The notes under the pieces: model-generated | What the model saw: only the letters and a program-made list of their open reading frames with translations | The model's database searches: none | Told to the model about the DNA's origin: nothing | Translations under genes and position numbers: made by a program | Assembly: GCA_965279655.1 (NCBI GenBank) | Contig: OZ257255.1 | Span: 2,604,001 to 2,668,000 of the forward strand | Direction of reading: 5' to 3' | DNA length: 64,000 bases | Source of the DNA: SCTM01 sp965279655 | Lineage (GTDB): Bacteria > Pseudomonadota > Alphaproteobacteria > Rhodospirillales > Rhodospirillaceae | In this document: piece after piece, positions 42,044 through 50,112 of the stretch | Layout of the letters: each line of letters starts with the position of its first letter | Numbering within the stretch: position 1 is the first letter of the stretch

Positions 42044-43258
42044 TCAGTGAAGTTTCACGTCCAGGGATTTCATGCCCAGGACAAAGTTACTGGCGAGGTA
42101 AGTCGGCTCGCTCACCGCCTCGACGTTGGGGAAACGGTGCAAGAGCGCCGCCAACATCGCGCGGAGTTGGAGTGTGGCGAGGCGCGCGCCGAGGCAATGG
42201 TGAATGCCGATCCCGAACGCGAGATGCTTCTTCGCGTTCTCCCGCGTCGGATCGAGGATATGCGGATCGGTGAACATCGCGGGGTCGTGGTTGGCCGCGC
42301 CATACAGCATGACCACCCGCTCGCCGGCTTTGATGGTCTGCCCGCCGACCTCGACATCCTCGGTCGCCGTACGCATCATTTGGATGACCGGAGTCACGTA
42401 GCGCAGGAATTCCTCGACCGCGCCGGGGATCAGGTCCGGCTGGGCCAGCAGCTTGCGGCGCGCGTCCGGATGCTTGGTCAGCGCCCAGATCGCGCCGGTC
42501 AGCGAATTGCGCGTGGTCTCGTTGCCGGCGGCAACCAAGAGAATGCAGAACCCGTCCCGGGCGGCGGGGTCGATCGGCTGCCCGTCGATCTCCGCATTGG
42601 CCACGACGCTCATGAGATCGTTCGCCGGATTGGCGCGGCGCTGCTCCATCAGCCAGCGGCCGTACTCGAACACCTCGCTGTACGTGCGGTTGGTTTCTTC
42701 CAGCGACGGCGCGTACTCGGGATCGTCGGCCCCGACGAGGCGATTGGTCCAATCGAAAATCTTGCCTTCGTCCGCCGCGGGAATGCCCAGGAGCTTGCAG
42801 ATCGACTTGATCGGGATGACGGCGGCGACGTCCTCGACAAACTCAACAGTGCTGCCGGGCTTCAGCCGGTCCATCAGCTCCGCGATATAGGCCTGAACCC
42901 CCTGCTCCAGCAGGCTCAAGGCGGCGGGCATGAAGCTGGGATTGAGCAGCTTGCGGATCTTCATGTGATCCGGCGGGTCCATGGCCAGGACCTGGCGCAT
43001 CAAGGCCGTCTGGATGGCGGGATCGAGGCTCAGCTTGCGGTCCGTCGGCAGGCGGAAACCCCGCGTCGAGGTGAATTGCTTGTTGTTGCGGGACACGGCC
43101 TCGACGTCGGCATAGCGGGTCAGCAGCCAGAACGGCGGCTGCTTCTCGGTCCCGCCATGGCGGTAGACCGGCGCTTCGGCTCGCAACGCGTCATAGACGC
43201 CATGCGGATGACCCGACAGATAGGTCGCCGTGTCGAAGAGGTTGATACTTTCGGCCAT
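42044..43258 (-). CDS. Cytochrome P450 (second of a tandem pair)
   Basis: This 404-residue bacterial class P450 has the I-helix oxygen motif LVAAGNETTRNSLTG, ExxR in VEEFLRYVTP and the haem loop AFGIGIHHCLGARLA with axial Cys355. The N-terminus has YDALRAEAPVYRH and the B-C region TSTRGFRLPTDRK. The AGNETTRNS context is shared with CYP125/CYP142-like enzymes that hydroxylate sterol side chains; family assignment is tentative. It needs a ferredoxin and reductase that are not in the window. It is 9 bp downstream of a paralogue with similar N-terminus and helices. Confidence 0.93.
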   Translation of the reverse strand: MAESINLFDTATYLSGHPHGVYDALRAEAPVYRHGGTEKQPPFWLLTRYADVEAVSRNNKQFTSTRGFRLPTDRKLSLDPAIQTALMRQVLAMDPPDHMKIRKLLNPSFMPAALSLLEQGVQAYIAELMDRLKPGSTVEFVEDVAAVIPIKSICKLLGIPAADEGKIFDWTNRLVGADDPEYAPSLEETNRTYSEVFEYGRWLMEQRRANPANDLMSVVANAEIDGQPIDPAARDGFCILLVAAGNETTRNSLTGAIWALTKHPDARRKLLAQPDLIPGAVEEFLRYVTPVIQMMRTATEDVEVGGQTIKAGERVVMLYGAANHDPAMFTDPHILDPTRENAKKHLAFGIGIHHCLGARLATLQLRAMLAALLHRFPNVEAVSEPTYLASNFVLGMKSLDVKLH

Positions 43259-43267
43259 GCGCTCGCG

Positions 43268-44506
43268 TTATCGGCCCAGGTGGACCGGGAGGGATTTGAT
43301 CGATGCGACGAAATTCGTGGCGATATAGGCGGGCTCGCCCGTGACCTCGAACTTTGGAAAGCGTTTCAGGAATTCATCCAGAATGATGCGCAACTGCAAA
43401 GCCGCGAGTCGCGAGCCGACGCAGTGATGCGGACCCATGCCGAAGGTGAGATGGCGCGCGGCGTTGGCGCGGGTGATGTCCAGCCGGTGCGGATCCGGGA
43501 ACATCGCCGCATCGTGATTGCCGGCCCCGTAAAGCATGACGACCCGCTCGCCGGCCTTCACCGCTTGATCGCCGACCACGACATCTTCCTTGGCGGTGCG
43601 CATCATTTGGAAGACCGGGCTGTAGAAACGCAGCAACTCGTTGACCGCGCCGCCGATCAAGGATGGATCGTCGATCAGGCGCTGACGTTCGCCCGGGTGC
43701 TTCGATAGCGCCCATATGGAGCCCGCCAACGAACTCCGCGTGGTTTCGTTGCCGGCGGCCAACATGTTGGAGAAGAAGCTCGTCTGCGCGGCCTCTTCCA
43801 GCGGTTTTCCGTCGATCTCCGCGTGGGCCACCATGGTCATGAGATCGTCGCGCGGCTCGCGCCGCCGTTCCGCGAGCAGCCAGCGCCCATAGTCGAAAAT
43901 CTCGAGATAATTGCGATTGGATTCCTCGAGGCTCAGGGCGAAATCGGGGTCGTCCGTACCGAAGATGCCGTTGGTCCAGTGGAACACCCGGGGCTCGTCC
44001 GCGGACGGCACGCCGAGCATGGCGCAAATCGTCTTGATCGGAACGATCGCCGCCACCTCGGAAACGAACTCGACATCCGCCGCATCCCCGAACCGATCGA
44101 GCAGATCGGAGACCGCCTTTTGCACCAGCGGCGCGAGCGGCGCCAAGGCGGAGCTGGTGAACGCGGGATTCATCAGCGCGCGATGGCCCGAATGTTCCGG
44201 CGGATCCATCGCGATCACGAATCGGCTGAGGATACGCCCGATCTCCGGCGCCATGCTCATGCGCTTGTCCGTCGCCAGACGAAACCCCTTGGTCGAAGTG
44301 AAGTTCTTGGAATCGCGGGAGACCGCGCTGATATCGTCGTAGCGTGTCAGCGCCCAAAATCCCGGCTGCACGGCGGAACCCGGGTGTCGATAGACCGGGG
44401 CGTGCTCCCGCAGATGGTCATACGCCGCGTGCGGATGGCCGTTCTTGAATGTCGCGGGATCGAGGAGATTGGGGGCCGCAGATATCGCGGCGTTCTGCAC
44501 GTCCAT
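43268..44506 (-). CDS. Cytochrome P450 (first of a tandem pair)
   Basis: This 412-residue paralogue has MLAAGNETTRSSLAGSIWAL, ELLRFYSPVFQMMRTA and the haem loop TFGMGPHHCVGSRLA with Cys362. It has the same TSTKGFRLATDKRMS segment as its neighbour, so the two arose by duplication. ATG 44506 has GGGAGG 5 nt upstream; the in-frame extension to 44542 is discarded. Two adjacent P450s may act in sequence, for example alcohol then acid formation at a terminal methyl, or on different side chains. Operator copy 10 lies 47 bp upstream. Confidence 0.93.
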   Translation of the reverse strand: MDVQNAAISAAPNLLDPATFKNGHPHAAYDHLREHAPVYRHPGSAVQPGFWALTRYDDISAVSRDSKNFTSTKGFRLATDKRMSMAPEIGRILSRFVIAMDPPEHSGHRALMNPAFTSSALAPLAPLVQKAVSDLLDRFGDAADVEFVSEVAAIVPIKTICAMLGVPSADEPRVFHWTNGIFGTDDPDFALSLEESNRNYLEIFDYGRWLLAERRREPRDDLMTMVAHAEIDGKPLEEAAQTSFFSNMLAAGNETTRSSLAGSIWALSKHPGERQRLIDDPSLIGGAVNELLRFYSPVFQMMRTAKEDVVVGDQAVKAGERVVMLYGAGNHDAAMFPDPHRLDITRANAARHLTFGMGPHHCVGSRLAALQLRIILDEFLKRFPKFEVTGEPAYIATNFVASIKSLPVHLGR

Positions 44507-44553
44507 GGCGCCTCCCGGGGTTCGGATGAGCCTCGGAAACAATCGGGGGACTT

Positions 44554-44568
44554 GTCAAGATTATTTAC
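44554..44568. promoter_or_regulatory. Island operator copy 10, GTCAAGATTATTTAC
   Basis: GTCAA-N5-TTTAC, 47 bp upstream of the first P450 start (44506). On the minus strand TTGACA matches a -35 element directed at the P450 gene. It is the rightmost copy seen; nothing like it was found from 44.6 to 64 kb. Confidence 0.65.
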
Positions 44569-44730
44569 CAACCTGGCGACAGGGCGCGCCCCGAAATGCG
44601 CGGCCGGACTGTTCAAATCCACCGTCTTCGTTGATACTGATCACGGCCAAGACGTGCCGCGCCGCCGATAGCCACTTGCCCGCTTCCGTTTCAACGCCAC
44701 CGCCACGGCTTGTTTGAGGATCGCGATTTC

Positions 44731-46239
44731 ATGGCTCATCCTTTGAATGTCACTTCCTCCCGTTTCAATCGGCGTGCGCTGCTGCGCGGCGTCATCGGCG
44801 TCGCGGCGGCTTCGGCCTCGCCTTGGCGCACGGCACAGGCCGCGCCGGCCCTCGCAAGCGGCGGCGCCAAGATCGAGCTGTCCGACGCGGCCGTGTCGGA
44901 TCTGCAGAAGAGCATCAAGGGCACGGTGATCCTACCGGCGAGCCCCGACTACGAACGCGCACGCAGGGTGTGGAGCCCGGTCTACGACCGCAAGCCGGCG
45001 CTGATCGCCAACTGCACGTCCCTTGACGACATTAAAGCGACGCTACAATTCGCGCGAAAGAACGACCTGCTGACGGCAATCCGCTGCGGCGGGCACAGTT
45101 CGTCGGGTTATTCGACGGTCGACGGCGGCCTGATCATGGATATCTCGGGCTTCAACGGCGTCGAGGTCGACCCGGCAAAGAAGATCGCGCGCGTGAAGGG
45201 CGGCTCATTCCTGGGCCACCTCGACCGCGCCACGGCGCCACACAAACTGGCCACCACCGCGGGGACCGTGTCCCACACCGGCGTGGGCGGGCTGGCGACG
45301 GGCGGCGGCCAAGGGCGGCTGGCGCGCAAGTTCGGCCTGACCATCGACAACTTCCTCGAGGCCGAGGTGCTGCTGGCCGATGGACGCCTGGTGCGCGCCA
45401 ACACGAAGGAAAATCCGGACCTGTTCTGGGCGGTACGCGGCGGCGGCGGCAACTTCGGCATCGTCACCGAGTTCGTGTTTCAGCTGCACGACTTCGAGCA
45501 GGTGATCAGCTCGTTCTCCTATACCTTCCCCGTCGACAAGGTGAAGGACACACTCAAGCTGTACTTGGAGATGTGCGCCGCCGCACCGCCGGAGCTGAGC
45601 CTCAGCGCCAACATGCGCATCTCCGATCGGGGCACGGTGACCGCGGGGATTTCAGGCAATTTCCTCGGACCGAAGGCGGCCGCGGAAAAGGCGGTCGCGG
45701 CGCTGCAGGTGCTGGGCACGCCGGTCGCCTATCGCATGGATGAGATGGCTTACGTGAGGCAACAATCGGTTGGCGACGGGCCGGTGCTGTCGGACCGGTT
45801 CGCGTACGGGCGGAACAGCTTCTTCAGCAAGCTCGACGCAAAGACGATCGACATGCTGGTCGACGAGATGATGCGCGCCGCCGTGCCGCGGACCAGCATC
45901 CGGTTCGCCTACCAAGGCGGCGCGATCAGCAAAGTGGCGGCGAGCGCGACCGCGTTCGCCCAGCGCGACGGCCTATTCTCCTGCAGCGTGGACGTGGACT
46001 GGGCGGCGGGCGTTGACCCGGCGCCCGGCATCAAGCACGTGCGCGACTTCCATAAGCAGTTCGAATCGCTGACCACAGGCGGGCCGTACGTCAACGCGAT
46101 CTACGACGATCCGGAGGATCGCATCCGCCAGGCCTATCGCGGCAACTACAAGCGCCTGGTGGACATCAAGACGAAGGTGGACCCCACCAACTTCTTCCAC
46201 ATGAACGCCAACATCAAACCGAAGACGCAGCCGGTCTAA
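44731..46239 (+). CDS. FAD-linked oxidase (berberine-bridge-enzyme-like) with Tat signal
   Basis: This 502-residue protein starts at ATG 44731 and has a twin-arginine signal (FNRRALLRGVIGVAAASASP). The FAD domain shows TAIRCGGHSSSGYSTVDGG with the covalent-flavin His, GTVSHTGVGGLATGGGQG, and AVRGGGGNFGIVTEFVFQ. The second flavin-linking Cys found in bicovalent members is Ser here, so a single His link is expected. The C-terminal YRGNYKRLVDIKTKVDPTNF is the BBE motif. It probably oxidises an alcohol or sugar-like group in the periplasm. It is followed by a convergent TonB receptor. Confidence 0.92.
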   Translation: MAHPLNVTSSRFNRRALLRGVIGVAAASASPWRTAQAAPALASGGAKIELSDAAVSDLQKSIKGTVILPASPDYERARRVWSPVYDRKPALIANCTSLDDIKATLQFARKNDLLTAIRCGGHSSSGYSTVDGGLIMDISGFNGVEVDPAKKIARVKGGSFLGHLDRATAPHKLATTAGTVSHTGVGGLATGGGQGRLARKFGLTIDNFLEAEVLLADGRLVRANTKENPDLFWAVRGGGGNFGIVTEFVFQLHDFEQVISSFSYTFPVDKVKDTLKLYLEMCAAAPPELSLSANMRISDRGTVTAGISGNFLGPKAAAEKAVAALQVLGTPVAYRMDEMAYVRQQSVGDGPVLSDRFAYGRNSFFSKLDAKTIDMLVDEMMRAAVPRTSIRFAYQGGAISKVAASATAFAQRDGLFSCSVDVDWAAGVDPAPGIKHVRDFHKQFESLTTGGPYVNAIYDDPEDRIRQAYRGNYKRLVDIKTKVDPTNFFHMNANIKPKTQPV

Positions 46240-46261
46240 GCGCCGACTTTGCTCAACTGAG

Positions 46262-46292
46262 CCCTCGGACAGACTTGATGTCCGTCCGAGGG
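46262..46292. terminator. Bidirectional hairpin between convergent genes
   Basis: CCCTCGGAC at 46262-46270 pairs with GTCCGAGGG at 46284-46292, and the stem extends inward by three pairs past one mismatch around a TTGAT loop. No T tract follows. It lies between the FAD oxidase stop (46239) and the TonB receptor stop (46304), where a shared terminator is expected. Confidence 0.6.
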
Positions 46293-46303
46293 ATGTTGGC
46301 GAT

Positions 46304-48733
46304 CTACATCGACGCTCGGACGCGCAGACCGAAGGTACGGCGCTTCGGCAGGCCGAGGATGATGTCGTTCACACCGGGACGGAACACGTCGGTGCTCCGC
46401 TGGACACCGCTCCAGCTCGTGTCGTCGAACAGGTTCGTGACATAGCCTTCGGCGGTGAGGTTGCCGCGTGTGACGCCGACGCGCACGGCGGTTTTGCTGC
46501 TCGCGGGGATCCAGGCGAGATTGGTCTCGTCTTCCCAGATCTTGCCCTGGTAGTTCCAGTCGACACGGAGGTAGCCGTCGATATCGTCGGTCAGGGCGCG
46601 CGTGTACTGCGCGCCGAGGCTGCCCGTGGTGGCGGCGACCGCCGGCAGGTGCTTGCCGGTGACGTCATTGCTGCCCGTCACTTGGAGTCGGCAGATCGTG
46701 CAGATGTATTTCTTGATGGTGCTCGGGTTGTAGGCGAAGGACCCGTTGACCGTCAGCTCCTCCGTGACCCGGAACGTACCTTCCACCTCGACGCCGCTGA
46801 AGTTCGTCTGACCGCCATTGGTGCTCAAGGTAAACAAGGAGGTCGGCAGGATTCCGGGAATGTTGGTGATCGCGATTTGCGACGAGATGACCTGGTTGAT
46901 CCACTGCGCGTGGTAGACGTCGGCGGTGATCTGGGCGCGATTATCGAGGAACGTGCCTTTCACGCCGAGTTCCCAGCTCTTGATCTTCTCGGGCAGGATT
47001 TCCAGCTGAACGCCGTAAAAATCCTTCAGCATCTGCTGCTGAGAGGCGTTGTACTGGATCAGGTTGGCATTGAAGCCGCCGGGGTTACCGCCTTCGGCAT
47101 AGCTGGCGTAGACCATCACATCTTCGGTCGGATGCCACTGGATCAGGGCACGCGGCTTGAAGGTGTTCTGGCTGATCGTGATCAACGGATTGAAGGCCAC
47201 AGCCGGCGTGACGTAGGGCGTGAAGGTCGTCGGCACGATGTAGCTGAACGCGGAAATCTTATCGTTCTGATAGCGGCCTTCGACCGAGATCGTGAGGTTG
47301 GGGAGGATGTCGTAGCCAAGTGATGCGTAGACGCCCTTGGTTTTCGTCGTCGACAAGTTCGGCGTGCCGGAAACGACAGGACCGGTCTGCTGCAGCGACC
47401 CCAGCGAACCGGAGGTCGATTGCCTGTAATAGCTGCCGCCGATCGTCCAGTGGATGCGGCTCTGCGCGCCGCCCTGCAGGCGGACATCCTGCGACCAGCC
47501 CCATGCGTGGCTCGGGCTGTACAACATGTAGCCCCGGAACGGCTGCAGGCTCGCAACCGTGCTCGCATTGTAATTCGGATTGGGGACATTGCTCATGTCC
47601 TCCGAGCCGACGTTGAATAGGATCACGGACTTGGCGTCGTCGTAGGACGTGGTCGAGGAGAACGTCGCATCGAGGGGCGCGATGTCGTAACTGATGATGC
47701 CATGCGTATGGACGACGTGGCGCTCCAGTCCGGCATGATCGGTGAACGTCGAAGGAATGCCCTCGGGCCAGTACAGGCGGCCGGTCGAGTTGTACAAGAT
47801 GACGTTCCGCACCGGCACGTCGATCTGGTCGTTGGCGGCGAGGCGGCTCAGGCTGAATTTCGGGATCTCGCCGCAGCGATAGTTCAGCGCAGCGCCCGTG
47901 GAACCCGCGGCGCAGTTGAAGTCAGCGGAGGTAGATTTGAATGGTCCGCCCGGGCCGTCGCCGATCGTGTAGTAGCTGCCGAACCACTTGACGGAAAGAT
48001 TGTCGGCCGGCGTCGCGCGCAGCGCGAGGGTGTACGAATCCGTTGCTTGGGCGCCAAACCTTTCCGAGGGCAGCGCCTGGTTCACATAGGTGCCATCCGT
48101 GCGAAAATTGCGCGCGTTGAAGCGAAAGGCCAGCTTGTCGCGGATGATCGGCCCTTCGATGCCGCCGTGGATGTCGTGGCCGTCGTGCGTCATGACCTCG
48201 GCGGAGACACTGCCGTGATAGTCGGTCGCCGACGGATCCTTGGTCACGAGATTGATGGCGCCGGCGAACACCGAGCGTCCGAACGTCGCGCTCTGCGGCC
48301 CCTTGATGACTTCGACGCGCGCCAGGTCTTCAATGCCTTCGGCGAAGCCCGAGCCGATGATCGGCGCGCCGTCGATGAAGACCGAGACGTTGCCGCCGAA
48401 GGTCGGCGTCATGCCGCGGATGATCATCGATTGCTGCGAGCGGTCGTTGCGGCTGTTCAAGGTGCCGTTCAGCTTGAGCCCGGGGGTGTACTCGGCGATG
48501 CCGTAGAGGTCGGTGATGTTGCGCGTTTCCATCGCCTCGGAGGTCATCACCGCGACCGTCACCGGAACGTCGAGCAAACTTTCGTTCGTACGGCGGGCCG
48601 TGACGGTGATTTCTTCGAGACCGCCGACTTGATTGCCGGTCTGTGCGAAGGCCGGCGTGATGACGACGGCGGCAGTGCACAGCAAGCTGCCGACCATTGA
48701 GCCAAAGCAGCCACGAACGATGACGTTGCGCAT
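46304..48733 (-). CDS. TonB-dependent receptor
   Basis: This 809-residue receptor starts at ATG 48733, with GGGGGG ahead of it, and has a signal peptide with AFA cleavage. The plug has EEITVTARRTNESLLDVPVT and VEVIKGPQSATFGRSVFAGA. The long barrel ends KRRTFGLRVRASM. It differs from the two island receptors and lacks their operator. Its neighbours encode exported FAD-oxidase and propeller proteins, so it probably takes up the product of periplasmic oxidation. A palindrome CTGTCAGCTAATGACAG (48888) and a hairpin (48981) lie upstream between it and the divergent lipoprotein gene. Confidence 0.94.
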   Translation of the reverse strand: MRNVIVRGCFGSMVGSLLCTAAVVITPAFAQTGNQVGGLEEITVTARRTNESLLDVPVTVAVMTSEAMETRNITDLYGIAEYTPGLKLNGTLNSRNDRSQQSMIIRGMTPTFGGNVSVFIDGAPIIGSGFAEGIEDLARVEVIKGPQSATFGRSVFAGAINLVTKDPSATDYHGSVSAEVMTHDGHDIHGGIEGPIIRDKLAFRFNARNFRTDGTYVNQALPSERFGAQATDSYTLALRATPADNLSVKWFGSYYTIGDGPGGPFKSTSADFNCAAGSTGAALNYRCGEIPKFSLSRLAANDQIDVPVRNVILYNSTGRLYWPEGIPSTFTDHAGLERHVVHTHGIISYDIAPLDATFSSTTSYDDAKSVILFNVGSEDMSNVPNPNYNASTVASLQPFRGYMLYSPSHAWGWSQDVRLQGGAQSRIHWTIGGSYYRQSTSGSLGSLQQTGPVVSGTPNLSTTKTKGVYASLGYDILPNLTISVEGRYQNDKISAFSYIVPTTFTPYVTPAVAFNPLITISQNTFKPRALIQWHPTEDVMVYASYAEGGNPGGFNANLIQYNASQQQMLKDFYGVQLEILPEKIKSWELGVKGTFLDNRAQITADVYHAQWINQVISSQIAITNIPGILPTSLFTLSTNGGQTNFSGVEVEGTFRVTEELTVNGSFAYNPSTIKKYICTICRLQVTGSNDVTGKHLPAVAATTGSLGAQYTRALTDDIDGYLRVDWNYQGKIWEDETNLAWIPASSKTAVRVGVTRGNLTAEGYVTNLFDDTSWSGVQRSTDVFRPGVNDIILGLPKRRTFGLRVRASM

Positions 48734-48887
48734 GGTTGTCCCCCCGTAAAATTCAACTGCGGCACGATAGGCCATGCTTGGGCATGCCCCCAGATGTGAA
48801 ATCGGCTTTCCACGCGCTATGCCATGCGCATCTCACTGCGTGGACCGGTCGGGCGTTTTCGAAGCGCGGGCGTGAGGTCTCATAGCG

Positions 48888-48904
48888 CTGTCAGCTAATG
48901 ACAG
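48888..48904. promoter_or_regulatory. Palindrome CTGTCAGCTAATGACAG
   Basis: Six-base arms CTGTCA/TGACAG around a 5-base centre, a perfect inverted repeat. It is in the divergent gap between the TonB receptor (48733) and the lipoprotein gene (49021), 154 and 116 bp away. It is not an island operator (TGACAG versus TTGAC) but has the same spacing logic, so it may be the site for a second regulator of this module. Confidence 0.45.
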
Positions 48905-48980
48905 TGGTTGCGGAGGCTGTGCAACGGCTGGCACCCGGTAAGGCCTCACAGTAACCTCATGGCGGGATGCATATCTCGAT

Positions 48981-48997
48981 GCCCTGCGTCGCAGGGC
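48981..48997 (+). other. Hairpin GCCCTGC-gtc-GCAGGGC in the leader of the lipoprotein gene
   Basis: A perfect 7-bp stem with a 3-base loop, 23 bp before the ATG at 49021 and just upstream of GGGGAGAAC, its ribosome site. It could affect mRNA stability or translation. No T tract follows. Confidence 0.35.
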
Positions 48998-49020
48998 TAC
49001 GGGTGATGGGGAGAACAATC

Positions 49021-50058
49021 ATGCGCATGTGGTTTCTCGCAGCGGTAACGACGGGCGCCCTCTTGTCCGGCTGCACGCCGAAGACTCATGAGATCGCTGC
49101 CTGCACAGCAAGCGACAACGTGTTTTGCGGCATCAATGGCCCGGAAGACATGGAGATCGTCCCGGGCACGCGCTGGCTCCTGACGACCGGCGCGCACGAC
49201 AAGGTGCGCTTGGTGCTGATCGATCCCAAGACGCGCGAGATCAAGCCCCTGCTCACCACCCCGCCCGTGCCGACCGAGACCGAGACCTTTCCGCGCTGCG
49301 GCGATCCGCCGGCGACGATCGGCACCGGCGCGATCCACTTGAGCACGGTCGAGGACGGCTCGCTGCGCCTGCTAGTGTCTAACCGCGGACGCGTGGAGCG
49401 TTACCGGATGACGGTCAATGGCGACGACATCGCGGTCGGCTGGGAAGGCTGCGTGAAGATGCCCGAGGAGTTGTCGCCGAACGACATTGCAGCGCTCGGC
49501 GACAAAGGCTTCGTCGTCAGCCATACGTTTCCCAAGCCCCGCACGTTCTGGACCGACGTACAGCTGTTCCTCGGTCAGGGTATCGGCGGTGCCTATCGCT
49601 GGACGCGGGACGGCGGCTGGGCGCGCATCCCCAACAGCGATGCGGCCTTCGCCAACGGCATCCAGGTCGATCAGAAGACCGGGCGCATCTACATCGCGTC
49701 GATGTACAATTCACGCATCATCGTCATCAACGCGGACGGCTCGAACCGCCAGGAGAGCCCGCCGGTCCCGCACCAGAACGACAATCTGACCTGGAGCGAC
49801 GACGGCAAACTGATCGGCGTGGGCCACACTGGCATCAAGATCCTCGGCACACGGCTGTGCCGCACGCTCAACGGCCCACCCTGCACATTCCCGTTCGCAG
49901 TGGTCGAAATGGATCCGAAAACGCTCGCCTTCAAGGTGCTTTACGAGCACCAGGATGAGACGATCCCCGGCGCATCGGTCGCGCTCGTCAAGGACGGCAC
50001 GATCTACCTCGGCAGCACCTGGGGCGACCGCATCACGATGGTGAAGCCCCAGAAATAA
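49021..50058 (+). CDS. Lipoprotein with SMP-30/strictosidine-synthase-like propeller
   Basis: This 345-residue protein starts at ATG 49021, where GGGGAG is placed correctly, and begins MRMWFLAAVTTGALLSGCTP, a lipobox LSGC. The rest has propeller-like repeats such as NGPEDMEIVPGTRWLLTTG, FANGIQVDQKTGRIYIASMY and NDNLTWSDDGKLIGVGHTGI, and several cysteines that may form disulfides. This fold covers lactonases, strictosidine synthase-like enzymes and paraoxonases. It is likely anchored in the outer or inner membrane. It is divergent from the third TonB receptor. Confidence 0.8.
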   Translation: MRMWFLAAVTTGALLSGCTPKTHEIAACTASDNVFCGINGPEDMEIVPGTRWLLTTGAHDKVRLVLIDPKTREIKPLLTTPPVPTETETFPRCGDPPATIGTGAIHLSTVEDGSLRLLVSNRGRVERYRMTVNGDDIAVGWEGCVKMPEELSPNDIAALGDKGFVVSHTFPKPRTFWTDVQLFLGQGIGGAYRWTRDGGWARIPNSDAAFANGIQVDQKTGRIYIASMYNSRIIVINADGSNRQESPPVPHQNDNLTWSDDGKLIGVGHTGIKILGTRLCRTLNGPPCTFPFAVVEMDPKTLAFKVLYEHQDETIPGASVALVKDGTIYLGSTWGDRITMVKPQK

Positions 50059-50112
50059 TGAAACGTCCACGCACCGGCTTCGCGGTGCGCGGACGCCGAT
50101 TTCAACGTTGAA

